Below are positions 1 through 8,626 of a stretch of DNA of 47,931 nucleotides, one piece after another. Source of the stretch: Bacteroidota bacterium (GTDB lineage Bacteria; Bacteroidota; Bacteroidia; Flavobacteriales_F; PHOS-HE28); assembly GCA_018267155.1 (NCBI GenBank), contig JAFDZE010000025.1, positions 535 through 48,465 of the forward strand, in the 5' to 3' direction. Within the stretch, counting starts at the first letter, position 1; each line of letters starts with the position of its first letter. The translations under genes were made by a program, and so were the position numbers. The notes beneath the pieces were generated by a model, which did not search any database, was not told where the DNA came from, and was given only the letters and a program-made list of their open reading frames with translations.

Positions 1-573
<573 letters not shown>

Positions 574-723
574 TCCACCGGTCATCCTCGCCCGATGTCC
601 AGAACCGCCATCCGTATGGAACGCCAGGATCGGATCTTTTCGAGCTTCGCAAGCTTCGTGGCGACCACGAACAACGAACCTTGTACCTGCTCCACTTCCC
701 GTAGGACAAGACCCTGTTCATGA

Positions 724-740
724 TCCCGGTGGAACCGGGA
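724..740. terminator. Small hairpin between hutU and the CDF gene
   Basis: A perfect 7-bp inverted repeat (724-730 with 734-740, 3-nt loop) lies in the 208-base gap between hutU and the CDF transporter. There is no T-run after it, so a terminator role is only a guess. The rest of the gap shows no gene. Confidence 0.25.
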
Positions 741-781
741 GGCACGCAGGGGGCCCGAACCGTGCAGGAAGGAGCAGCCGG

Positions 782-1675
782 ATGAAAAGGGCAGAGAGGA
801 CCATGACAACAGCACACGAGCAGACCGCGATCAGGGCCACCTGGTTCAGCATCATAGGCAACACGGGACTGGCGGCGATCAAAGGCCTCGCGGGATCCTT
901 CGGGAACTCCTACGCGCTGATCGCGGACGCGATCGAATCGACCACGGACATACTTTCCTCCTTCCTGGTATTGTTCGGGCTGAAGTACGCGAACCGACCG
1001 GCGGACAAGAACCACCCGTACGGACACGGGCGCGCGGAACCATTGATCACCTTCCTGGTGGTCGGTTTCCTGATCACGTCCGCGACGATCATCGCCTATG
1101 AAAGCATCAGGAACATCGGCGCCCCGCACGAGTTGCCGAGGACCTGGACCTTGGCGGTCCTTGTTCCGCTGGTGATCTGGAAGGAGGTCTCGTTCCAACT
1201 GGTGATGAAAAAGGCGAAGGAGACGAACAGTTCCTCCCTGAAGGCCGACGCTTGGCACCATCGAAGCGATGCGATCACATCGGTTGCGGCACTGATCGGC
1301 ATTTCCGTGGCCCTGTACCTGGGCAAGGGCTATGAATCAGCGGACGACTGGGCGGCGCTGTTCGCATCCGGTTTTATACTTTACAACAGTTATAAGATCC
1401 TCAGGCCGGCACTCGGGGAGATCATGGACGAGCATCTGTATGACGATCTTGTTGCTGATATCAGAAGGATATCCTTGACCGTTGAGGGCATTCGGGACAC
1501 GGAAAAATGCTTTGTCAGAAAGGCCGGGATGAAATACCATGTCGACCTTCACGCGGTGGTCGATGCGAACATCACGGTCAAGCTCGGTCACGGGATAGCG
1601 CACGCACTCAAGGACACCCTTCGAAGAGAACTGCCACAATTGGGCCACGTATCGATCCATATCGAACCCGACTGA
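782..1675 (+). CDS. Cation diffusion facilitator (CDF) family metal transporter
   Basis: A 297-residue inner-membrane protein of the cation diffusion facilitator family, which exports divalent metals such as Zn, Fe, Mn or Co in exchange for protons. The transmembrane metal site is visible as D49/E52/D56 (ADAIESTTD) in one helix and H159/D163 (WHHRSD) in another. The conserved HPYGHGRAE loop lies near residues 78-86. A C-terminal cytoplasmic domain of about 85 residues follows the last helix (EIMDEHL onward). The ATG at 782 was chosen because AAGGAG sits 7 bases upstream, although the frame is open further 5'. Length is normal for the family. Metal specificity cannot be read from the sequence. 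The gene stands alone between hutU and a secreted-protein gene. Confidence 0.92.
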   Translation: MKRAERTMTTAHEQTAIRATWFSIIGNTGLAAIKGLAGSFGNSYALIADAIESTTDILSSFLVLFGLKYANRPADKNHPYGHGRAEPLITFLVVGFLITSATIIAYESIRNIGAPHELPRTWTLAVLVPLVIWKEVSFQLVMKKAKETNSSSLKADAWHHRSDAITSVAALIGISVALYLGKGYESADDWAALFASGFILYNSYKILRPALGEIMDEHLYDDLVADIRRISLTVEGIRDTEKCFVRKAGMKYHVDLHAVVDANITVKLGHGIAHALKDTLRRELPQLGHVSIHIEPD

Positions 1676-1872
1676 TCATGGAGAACGGTGGCACGGGGCA
1701 CACCGATGTCATCCGTGTGGGTCCGAGCTTCCTTATATTCGATACGCAGGCGTTGTACCTTGTGGCTGCCCGTCCCTCGACCTTGGACCGGAACGGTCTT
1801 TTTCATCCCACACCCAACCTCGGTCCCTTTTCCTGCGTGTATGGGAACAGAACACAACACCCTTCAGACCCC

Positions 1873-3492
1873 ATGAGATCCACTCTTCGCTCCCTCGCTT
1901 TCGGCCTCGCGGTCACGTCAGCTGGTGCCACCATGGCCCAGTACCCGTACACCGTCGTGGTGATGGGCAACGTGACCAACTGTTACGCCGGCCAGTACGT
2001 GACCATCCAGACCACGCAGAACACGGAACCATCGTATGACTTCGAAGTGCCGGTGGACACGACTACCTGCACCTTCACCGTGGGGTTCGGGGTATCGAGC
2101 AACCCGGCGTTTTTCACGGTCAGCACCATGTGCAACGGCATGGTGGTCACCGTTCCAGGCCAGGCGGCGTTCAATTTCATACAGGATTCCATGTTCGTAT
2201 CCATCACCTTGGACTGCGGAGGTGGCGGCAATGTGTACGACTGCAACAACGTGCTGAACGGTCCGGACATGCCAGGCACACCCTGCGACGATGGCAACCC
2301 GATGACCACGGATGATGCATGGTCGTTGGATTGCGTGTGTGGCGGGGACAGCATGAATACGGGATGTCAGGCCATGTTCACGGTAGGATCATCGCAACCC
2401 TGGACCATCACCACCACGAACGGGAGCACTGGTGCCGCACCACTTTCCTACGAATGGTGGTTGCCGGATGGATCCCAGAGCAGCGCGGCCGAGCCGGGCT
2501 ACACCTTCACCACAGCTGGTGTGTACGGCATCTGTCTCACGATCACCGACGCGAACGCCTGCAGCAGTTGGTACTGCGATACGCTGGTGGTGGACTCGAA
2601 CGGTATCATTTCCAACATACCCGTCTGGTACGACTGCTTGGGCGTGATGTACGGTAATGCGGTGGCCGGTACGCCATGTACCACCTTCCTGGGTCTGTCC
2701 GGCGAGTGGAACGCGGATTGCGTGTGCATCCCGGATTCGATGAATACCGGCGATGACTGCCTCGGGATCCCGAATGGCCCGAACGTGCCAGGAACGCCAT
2801 GCATCGTTCCGGGCACGACGCTTGATGGCCTTTGGAACACGGATTGTGTGTGCGTCCCGGATGATCCGATGCCCTGCCAGGCCGATTTCTGGGTGATGCA
2901 GGCCATGGGTCAGGATAGTCTGCCCGTACCGTACGAACTCTGGATCTGGAACCTGAGCAGCGGAGGCAGTGGCAACTTCCAGTACTTCTGGGATTTCGGT
3001 GACGGTACCAATTCCACCGAAGCATTCCCCACGCATACATACAGCGGCAATGGCCCGTACACGCTCTGCCTCACGATCGCGGACAACCAGAATTGCACAA
3101 GCACCCACTGCGACAGCATCTCCATCAACGGTGATGGCATTTACGAGGGCATGATGGTGCATGACGAGGTCCGTCAGGAAGGCTTTACGATCAATGTGCA
3201 GAACGGTGCGCCGAGCGCTGTTCCGGACGTGACCATCACCAACAACCTGGCACTTTGGCCGAACCCCGTGGCGGACGAGCTGAACATCGCCATCGCGGGC
3301 GGCATGAAGGGGATGGTGACGGTGACGGTCACCGACATGGATGGCCGCACAGTGAGTGCAGAAGGGATGACCTTGGCGGGTGGTCGCGGTCAGCTGCGCA
3401 TCGCGACCGGCAACCTGCCCTCTGGCATGTACATGTTGCGCATCAGCAACGGATCCACGAACCTGAGCCAGCGATTCGTGAAGACGAACTGA
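1873..3492 (+). CDS. Secreted PKD-domain protein with cysteine-rich repeats and T9SS sorting domain (paralogue A)
   Basis: A 539-residue exported protein. A Sec signal peptide (about residues 1-22, ending ATMAQ) precedes an N-terminal cysteine-containing domain (about 23-118). Three roughly 40-residue repeats follow (about 122-165, 253-294, 295-333), each with C...PGTPC...CVC spacing. A PKD-like domain (about 166-241) is inserted after the first repeat, and a canonical PKD domain with YFWDFGDGT lies at about 335-419. The last 80 or so residues form a type A T9SS sorting domain (LALWPNPV ... LPSGMYMLRISNG ... QRFVKTN), so the mature protein should cross the outer membrane and be attached or released. 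The ATG at 1873 was chosen because the upstream in-frame extension overlaps the CDF gene and lacks a signal peptide. It is paralogous to the gene at 5790, and the two flank a sigma/anti-sigma pair. The ligand is unknown; adhesion or surface display is inferred. Confidence 0.85.
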   Translation: MRSTLRSLAFGLAVTSAGATMAQYPYTVVVMGNVTNCYAGQYVTIQTTQNTEPSYDFEVPVDTTTCTFTVGFGVSSNPAFFTVSTMCNGMVVTVPGQAAFNFIQDSMFVSITLDCGGGGNVYDCNNVLNGPDMPGTPCDDGNPMTTDDAWSLDCVCGGDSMNTGCQAMFTVGSSQPWTITTTNGSTGAAPLSYEWWLPDGSQSSAAEPGYTFTTAGVYGICLTITDANACSSWYCDTLVVDSNGIISNIPVWYDCLGVMYGNAVAGTPCTTFLGLSGEWNADCVCIPDSMNTGDDCLGIPNGPNVPGTPCIVPGTTLDGLWNTDCVCVPDDPMPCQADFWVMQAMGQDSLPVPYELWIWNLSSGGSGNFQYFWDFGDGTNSTEAFPTHTYSGNGPYTLCLTIADNQNCTSTHCDSISINGDGIYEGMMVHDEVRQEGFTINVQNGAPSAVPDVTITNNLALWPNPVADELNIAIAGGMKGMVTVTVTDMDGRTVSAEGMTLAGGRGQLRIATGNLPSGMYMLRISNGSTNLSQRFVKTN

Positions 3493-3508
3493 TCCCGACC
3501 TGAACCGG

Positions 3509-3545
3509 CCCGAGGGGCGTCCCGATCATGGGGGAGCCCCTCGGG
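3509..3545 (+). promoter_or_regulatory. Strong hairpin in the leader of the ECF sigma gene
   Basis: A perfect 10-bp GC-rich inverted repeat (3509-3518 with 3536-3545, 17-nt loop) lies between the stop of the secreted PKD gene and the sigma start at 3557. Its 3' arm ends 11 bases before the ATG, so it could terminate the upstream transcript or mask the sigma ribosome-binding region (GAGG at 3549-3552). There is no T-run. Confidence 0.45.
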
Positions 3546-3556
3546 CACGAGGTCCC

Positions 3557-4120
3557 ATGATCAACGACCACATCATAGCCGGTTGCGTCCGCCAGGAACC
3601 CAAGGCGCAGTACGAATTGTACCGTGCCTTGTACCCCATGATGATGGCGATCTGCACGCGGTATGAGCGCGACCGGCAGGAGGCGGCCGCCACCATGAAC
3701 CAGGGCTTCCTGAAGATCCTGGACAACATCGGAACACGGCGCAAGGAGGTGCCCGTCGAACCCTGGGCCAGGCGGATCATGATCAACACGGTGATCGATG
3801 CACACCGGCGGAACAAGGAGCGCAAGGCGATGGAGGGTGCGGACATCGACGACCACGCGGAAGGTACCAGTGGGATCAATGACTACCTGAAGGACATGGA
3901 AGCCGAAGCATTCGCCGAGCTCCTTCACCGGGTGCCCGCGATGTCCCGCACCGTGTTCAACCTCTACGCCATCGACGGATTCAGCCACGCCGAGATCGCC
4001 GGGATGCTGGGGTTGAGCGAAGGCACCACGAAATGGCACGTATCGCACGCGCGCACCGTGTTGCGCAACGCCATCGCCGCAGAGGCGATGGCGCGTACCG
4101 AAAAGACCGTATCCCGATGA
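3557..4120 (+). CDS. ECF-type RNA polymerase sigma factor
   Basis: A 187-residue sigma-70 family protein of extracytoplasmic-function type. Region 2 spans about residues 17-95, including YELYRALYPMMM, an unusual degenerate DQ(E/D)-like stretch (ATMNQGFLKIL) and RRIMINTVIDAHRRNK for -10 recognition. Region 4 spans about 125-178, with a clear helix-turn-helix (FSHAEIAGMLGLSEGTTK followed by WHVSHARTVLR). It would redirect RNA polymerase to its own promoters when released from an anti-sigma factor. The start has GAGG upstream. The stop codon overlaps the next ATG (ATGA, 4117-4120), so it is translationally coupled to the putative anti-sigma/beta-barrel gene. Both flanking genes encode T9SS cargo, which makes them likely regulon members (inference). 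Confidence 0.9.
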   Translation: MINDHIIAGCVRQEPKAQYELYRALYPMMMAICTRYERDRQEAAATMNQGFLKILDNIGTRRKEVPVEPWARRIMINTVIDAHRRNKERKAMEGADIDDHAEGTSGINDYLKDMEAEAFAELLHRVPAMSRTVFNLYAIDGFSHAEIAGMLGLSEGTTKWHVSHARTVLRNAIAAEAMARTEKTVSR

Positions 4121-5793
4121 AAGACCAGAACGGATTCGACGAATTGGCGCGGCAGAAACTGGCCGAACGCGACTTCACGTTCGACCCGTCGCACTGGACC
4201 GCCATGGAAGGCCTGCTGGCCCGCCCCGGACGGAAGCGTGGAGCGTGGTGGCCATGGTTGGCTGCAGGCGTGCTGCTGGTGGGCGGCGCGACCATCTGGA
4301 TCACGGCCCGGGAGCATGATCCGGCGGCCAGCGTCACGAACCCGGGGGGCGGACCGCGTGCGATAGCAGGGGAAGTGAAGGGAGTGAACGGGAGTGCGGC
4401 GATCACGGAGATGGAGAATGCTTCATACGGGAACGATCATCCAGGAACAATGAACGCCGACCCTGCGGTTCCCGTGACCGGAGAAACACGGGCGACGGCG
4501 GGTACCATGCGGGGTGAGACGTCCGGAGAGCCAAGGATGAGAACGGAAGCCACTCGTACGCGCAAGGAACATGGGACAGGAACATCCGATCGGGGCACGG
4601 TGACCATGCAGGTCAATAAGATACCGGTATCTTCTATTAGCGTCCGGCAGGGTGAGGATCCACATGCGGCGAACGTCAGGACCGGGGAGGCAACGAACGA
4701 TGTGTCGTCGACCATGACCGGTCCAGGTGCGGCTGCGGTAGCTGGGGATGGGGCGTCGGACGAAAGGAGCAACCTGGCCACGGGTGCGGTCGATCCCGTG
4801 CGGAGTGATGCATCGGCAGCGCCTGCAGGTGGCGGAACGCATGGGGAAGAGCAGCCCGATAGCGTCCTGCAGCATCAACCTCCTTCTGCCGGGACCGGAC
4901 CGGTCGTTGTGGCTGGATCGGGCGATAGCGCATCGACAGGTGCGACAGCAGCGCCTGCTCCAGTGGACCCGGTTGCAGCAGCACTTGTCCCCCCGGCGTG
5001 GTTGGCGATCACCGCACCCTACGAACTCACGTTGCTCGGCGGCGCCTTCAGTACAACAGGTCGGTACACAGGCGTTGATGCGGAGTCCTGGCCGGCACGA
5101 ACGGAACGGCAGTGGACCACGGACTTCGGCCTGGAAGCCGTGCGCAATTTCGGCAGGCACTTCGCGGTGGGTACCGGGGTCCATTTCAGCAGCTACAAGG
5201 AGCGGTTGATCACCGACGAGGTGAGTCGGACCGAACAACAGCTGAGTACGTCGTACTTCTGGGTGGCCCACGACACCATGGTGACGATCGTGGTGGGCGA
5301 TACCGCCATCAACGGCGCCACCTACCACATGACCCAATTGGTGCCCATGACCATCAATGAGTTGGGGGTGGATACGGACACGGCGTACCAGACAATGGTG
5401 ATCCGCCAGCGTCGCTCGGCACTGAACACGGTGAGTTATGTGGAACTGCCCTTGCTGCTGGACGCGCACACCGCGCGGGGACGATGGGTTTTCGGGCTGC
5501 GCGGTGGCCCATCGGTCGGCCTGCTCACCGGTCGTAGCGGAAGCCTGCCCGACAACAGCGGCGAGGGATACCATACCTTGAACGAAGTGGCCTTCCGGGA
5601 ACTGACCGTCGGTTGGACGGCCCGGGCCTACGTACGGTATCGCCTCTCCGCAGGCTGGTCAGTGGGCGTGGAGCCCACGATGCGTGGCCAGTTGTTCAAC
5701 AGTTTGCGCAACGCTGATCTTGATCGACGTGCCTCAGCGATGGGGATGATGCTTTCCTTGTCGTACCGGATACAACCAACACCGCAGCCGTGA
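4117..5793 (+). CDS. Putative anti-sigma factor fused to an outer-membrane beta-barrel domain
   Basis: A 558-residue protein starting inside the sigma stop codon (ATGA). Residues 1-40 form a short cytoplasmic segment with FDPSHWTAMEGLL, the kind of short amphipathic stretch seen in Bacteroidota proteins next to ECF sigma genes. One transmembrane helix follows (about 43-62, WWPWLAAGVLLVGGATIWI). A long low-complexity linker rich in Gly, Ala, Thr, Pro and charged residues runs to about residue 305. The last 250 or so residues alternate hydrophobic/aromatic and polar positions like an 8-12-stranded outer-membrane barrel (LTLLGGAFSTTGRY, HFAVGTGVHFSSY, SYVELPLLLDAH, WSVGVEPTMRG) and end MMLSLSYRIQPTPQP. 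If the topology is right, one chain spans both membranes. The anti-sigma role is inferred from position and N-terminal features. The stop overlaps the GTG of the next gene (GTGA). Confidence 0.78.
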   Translation: MKDQNGFDELARQKLAERDFTFDPSHWTAMEGLLARPGRKRGAWWPWLAAGVLLVGGATIWITAREHDPAASVTNPGGGPRAIAGEVKGVNGSAAITEMENASYGNDHPGTMNADPAVPVTGETRATAGTMRGETSGEPRMRTEATRTRKEHGTGTSDRGTVTMQVNKIPVSSISVRQGEDPHAANVRTGEATNDVSSTMTGPGAAAVAGDGASDERSNLATGAVDPVRSDASAAPAGGGTHGEEQPDSVLQHQPPSAGTGPVVVAGSGDSASTGATAAPAPVDPVAAALVPPAWLAITAPYELTLLGGAFSTTGRYTGVDAESWPARTERQWTTDFGLEAVRNFGRHFAVGTGVHFSSYKERLITDEVSRTEQQLSTSYFWVAHDTMVTIVVGDTAINGATYHMTQLVPMTINELGVDTDTAYQTMVIRQRRSALNTVSYVELPLLLDAHTARGRWVFGLRGGPSVGLLTGRSGSLPDNSGEGYHTLNEVAFRELTVGWTARAYVRYRLSAGWSVGVEPTMRGQLFNSLRNADLDRRASAMGMMLSLSYRIQPTPQP

Positions 5794-7169
5794 GGAAGAA
5801 CCTGATCCGATCGGCGCTTCTCCTGCTGGTCTGCACGAGTGGCCCCACATCCGTCGCACAATCCTTCACGTACGTGGTATCGGGTACCGTAATGCCATGT
5901 AACCCCGGGGACTCCGCGCTGCTGGCATTCACCTTCTATAGTGCTCCACCGTGGGATACACTGATCGCGGTGGACGACCTCACCTGCCAGTTCAGTTTGT
6001 CCTTGACGACGAACGACACGTACCCCACCGTGACCGCGAGCATGCCCTGCAACGGGACGATCGCGACCGCAACGGATTCCACTTTCTTCGTTGACCCCGG
6101 CCAGATCCTGGCCTATGATACCTTGCTCTTGGATTGCGGTGGGGTCGCGTACGACTGTGCCGGCGTGCCCATGGGCCCTAACGTGCAGGGAACACCCTGC
6201 GAGGACGGTAACCCCACCACGGAGGATGAACTGTGGCAACCCGATTGCTCATGCGCAGGGGATACCACCTTCCAGTTCGATTGCCTGAGTGTTCCTGGTG
6301 GGCCGAACATGCCGGGCACGTCCTGCGATGACCTCGATTCGCTCAACACGAACGATACCTGGTCCACGGCATGTACCTGTGAGGGTGAGCCGTTCACGAT
6401 CGATTGCAATGGGGTTGTGTACGGGCCGGATATGCCGGGCACATTGTGCGATGACGGTGACCCGTTCACTACCGGCGATATGTGGACCGCCTCGTGCCTG
6501 TGCATCGGCTACACACCCGCGCCTTGTGCCATCAACTTCCAAGTGACCCAGGCCTTGGCGTTCGACAGTGCGACCTGGACCTCCATGCCGATTCCCGGAA
6601 CACTTTGGGTAACATTCCAAAGCAACGGTGCATGGCCGTACACGTACCTCTGGGATTTCGGTGATGGCACCACCTCCACGGAACCCTACCCGACGCATAC
6701 GTATCCGGGCTTCGGTCCGTACAACCTCTGCGTCACCATCACCGATGGTACCGGTTGCACGAGCACTACCTGCGATAGCGTAGCGGTGGATCCCGATGGC
6801 TTCATCATCCTCATGGGGCTCGGCGGTGGCCATGTCACAGCGGCGCACCCGCGTTCCGGGTTCACCATCATAGTCCTGGGTGACGTGCCGACCACCGTTG
6901 CGGGACATCAGGCGGATGAGGAGCTGACCGTATGGCCCGTACCGGCCGCCGAGGAAATATACATGGGTATCGAACAACCGTCTGGTGAACGGGTGCAGGT
7001 GCGCGTACTGGACATCAACGGGCGAGCAGTACGACCTTGGGGTTCACCCGAGGTGACTGGATCGGACATTGTCGTCCTGCGGATCGATGCGGTCCTCGAA
7101 GGGATGTACACGATCCAGGTCAAGGAGGGAGGTCGTATCCGCTCCGCATGTTTCGTCAAGGTGGAGTAG
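5790..7169 (+). CDS. Secreted PKD-domain protein with cysteine-rich repeats and T9SS sorting domain (paralogue B)
   Basis: A 459-residue exported protein that begins with GTG overlapping the preceding stop, so it is the third gene of the sigma operon. A signal peptide ends near residue 24 (TSVAQS). It shares its plan with the gene at 1873: an N-terminal cysteine domain (about 25-118), three tandem C...G(P)...GTxC...CxC repeats (about 121-161, 164-202, 205-244), one PKD domain with YLWDFGDGT (about 246-335), a linker, and a T9SS type A tail (LTVWPVPAAEEIYMGI ... LEGMYTIQVKEGG ... SACFVKVE) from about 377. It lacks the extra PKD-like domain found in paralogue A. The role at the cell surface is unknown; coupling to the sigma/anti-sigma pair suggests it is both a product and possibly a monitored cargo of that pathway (inference). 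Confidence 0.85.
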   Translation: MRKNLIRSALLLLVCTSGPTSVAQSFTYVVSGTVMPCNPGDSALLAFTFYSAPPWDTLIAVDDLTCQFSLSLTTNDTYPTVTASMPCNGTIATATDSTFFVDPGQILAYDTLLLDCGGVAYDCAGVPMGPNVQGTPCEDGNPTTEDELWQPDCSCAGDTTFQFDCLSVPGGPNMPGTSCDDLDSLNTNDTWSTACTCEGEPFTIDCNGVVYGPDMPGTLCDDGDPFTTGDMWTASCLCIGYTPAPCAINFQVTQALAFDSATWTSMPIPGTLWVTFQSNGAWPYTYLWDFGDGTTSTEPYPTHTYPGFGPYNLCVTITDGTGCTSTTCDSVAVDPDGFIILMGLGGGHVTAAHPRSGFTIIVLGDVPTTVAGHQADEELTVWPVPAAEEIYMGIEQPSGERVQVRVLDINGRAVRPWGSPEVTGSDIVVLRIDAVLEGMYTIQVKEGGRIRSACFVKVE

Positions 7170-7200
7170 CCCTTCGCGGGAAGAACGAAGCCGCAACGGA

Positions 7201-7533
7201 TCAGAGCAGTTCCACGCAGGTGTGACCGTGCCGACGGAGCAGGGCCATCAGGGGTTCTTTGACCTGCGCATCGGTCACCACACGCAGGATGCGATCGCGG
7301 TCTTCCAGGTCGAAGCTCCAGCGACCACCGCTCGCGATCAACTCGTCCAGCATGGGACGGAGTGCGTGGACCTGGTCGTTGTTCTCCACGGAAGTCCGGA
7401 ACACAAGGACATCTTCAGGAGGCATATCGAACAGCGGCTTGACAGCGTGGATGCGGCTTTGCATGGCAGAATGAAGGAGCTTCAACGTGGCAGACGGACC
7501 AATGCCCCGAAAACCTTGATCAAGCGGGATCAT
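7201..7533 (-). CDS. Uncharacterised 110-residue cytoplasmic protein
   Basis: I do not recognise a family. The start at 7533 (MIPLDQGFRGIG) is supported by a GGCAGG element just upstream and by a 14-base overlap with the 3' end of the preceding membrane-protein gene; the open frame extends further but overlaps that gene heavily. The protein has no signal peptide or membrane helix. It appears as a compact alpha/beta polypeptide (SRIHAVKPLFDMPPEDVLVF, then RTSVENNDQVHALRPMLDEL and RWSFDLEDRDRILRVVT), which is suggestive of a ferredoxin-like two-layer fold as in heavy-metal-associated or ACT-like domains but lacks a CxxC metal motif. It is the last gene of the sigma (7952) to membrane protein (7520) unit and probably acts with them. 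Confidence 0.7.
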   Translation of the reverse strand: MIPLDQGFRGIGPSATLKLLHSAMQSRIHAVKPLFDMPPEDVLVFRTSVENNDQVHALRPMLDELIASGGRWSFDLEDRDRILRVVTDAQVKEPLMALLRRHGHTCVELL

Positions 7534-7933
7534 TTTTTTCCTGCCAGCCCCCGCAGCGGGCTTTCCAGGACGCCTTGAACTTGGCGCGCTGCTCCGGATC
7601 CATGCCCTGCCATGTGGCCCGCCATTCCTTGCGGCGCTCTTGCCATTGTTCGCGTTCCTCCGGGGACAGGTTGCGCCACCAGGCCATGCGCATGCCCGCA
7701 CGCCGGCCGGCCCAGTGCCCACCACCAGGTCCGAAGCGCCGCCCCGGAGGGCCGCTGAAGAGGATCTTGCACAGGACGAGCAGGCCCATGGCTTTCCAGT
7801 AAGAGAGCACGGCCCAGCCGGTGATGCCGGGAATGATCGCGTTCCACAGCAGCATCACCACCAGGCTGAAGACGGCAACAGCAGCGATGGGGATCAGCGG
7901 GAACAGGAGGTGACGGGGACGGAAGTGGTACAT
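7520..7933 (-). CDS. Small membrane protein with charged C-terminal helix, downstream of ECF sigma gene
   Basis: A 137-residue protein. Two hydrophobic segments (about residues 9-33, LLFPLIPIAAVAVFSLVVML, and about 41-60, VLSYWKAMGLLVLCKILF) are followed by a glycine/arginine stretch and a highly charged helical tail of about 50 residues rich in Trp, Arg and Glu (LSPEEREQWQERRKEWRATW). The tail resembles the helical hairpins of small Bacteroidota metal-sensor or anti-sigma partner proteins, but no conserved metal motif is visible. It begins 18 bases after the sigma stop codon and overlaps the next gene by 14 bases, so it is probably co-expressed and may control the sigma factor. That function is inferred from position only. 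Confidence 0.75.
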   Translation of the reverse strand: MYHFRPRHLLFPLIPIAAVAVFSLVVMLLWNAIIPGITGWAVLSYWKAMGLLVLCKILFSGPPGRRFGPGGGHWAGRRAGMRMAWWRNLSPEEREQWQERRKEWRATWQGMDPEQRAKFKASWKARCGGWQEKNDPA

Positions 7934-7951
7934 GGTATTCGGGTTTTCCGG

Positions 7952-8512
7952 TCAGGGTCGGGTCAGTTCGTGGTAGATGGTTTCCAAACGCTCGCGCAGG
8001 TGCTGCACGGCGTAACGTTTTCGGGAGATGATGGTCTTGATGTTCTCGCCCTGTTCCTCGGCGATGACGCGCAGGGCCTTGTCCTCCAACTCATTTTGGA
8101 CGAAGACGAGGCGTTGGTTCTCGGGCAACTCGGCCAATGCGGCTTCCAGTTCCTGCCAGAACAGGTCGCGCAACAGGCGCAGGTCGGGATCATCCTCCAC
8201 GGCCAACAGCAGTTCGCCGAAACTGAAGGTACCCTCTTCATCTTCGGTCACCAGGTCATCCAGCGCCTCGGTACTTCCCTTGCGGTACCGGTCGATGATC
8301 TTGTTGCGGGCCACGCGGTACAGCCAGCCGCTCATCTGATCGATCGCCTCCACCTCGGGTTGCAGGCTCAGTTGTGCCCACACGTCCTGCAGCAGGTCCT
8401 CCGCATCGGCATCGGTGGGAACCCGGGCACGGATGAAGCCGAAGAGCGCCCGGCCGTATCTGGCCACCGCCCGGGTGATCCCGCCCTGCTTGCGCGCCAT
8501 GGTCAGTTCCAT
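7952..8512 (-). CDS. ECF-type RNA polymerase sigma factor (second)
   Basis: A 186-residue sigma-70 family protein. Region 2 covers about residues 15-90 (YGRALFGFIRARV, DAEDLLQDVWAQL, SGWLYRVARNKIIDRYRK) with the classical DAEDLLQDVW core-binding helix. Region 4 covers about 125-182 (LAELPENQRLVFVQNEL, LRVIAEEQGENIKTII, RKRYAVQHLRERL). The start at 8512 (MELTMARKQ) is uncertain; ATG 8500 is equally possible, and the open frame extends to 8644 but would run into the divergent pyrophosphatase gene. It heads a minus-strand unit with a small membrane protein and a 110-residue protein. No anti-sigma domain is recognisable, so the membrane protein is the best candidate regulator. Confidence 0.88.
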   Translation of the reverse strand: MELTMARKQGGITRAVARYGRALFGFIRARVPTDADAEDLLQDVWAQLSLQPEVEAIDQMSGWLYRVARNKIIDRYRKGSTEALDDLVTEDEEGTFSFGELLLAVEDDPDLRLLRDLFWQELEAALAELPENQRLVFVQNELEDKALRVIAEEQGENIKTIISRKRYAVQHLRERLETIYHELTRP

Positions 8513-8626
8513 CGCATCGGTCCCCACGGATGTGATGACGGATGGCGGGGCGAAATACGCTACCGAACCGTCCGGCCGGGAGAAAAATGGTGATGTCCAT
8601 CGGCATTGGTGCCGAACTTGCGCCCC

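Noticed and set aside
2236-2870. Possible CRISPR-like or DNA-level tandem repeat in the PKD genes
   Set aside because: The similarity is at protein level (cysteine repeats) with diverged DNA; there are no uniform direct repeats with spacers.
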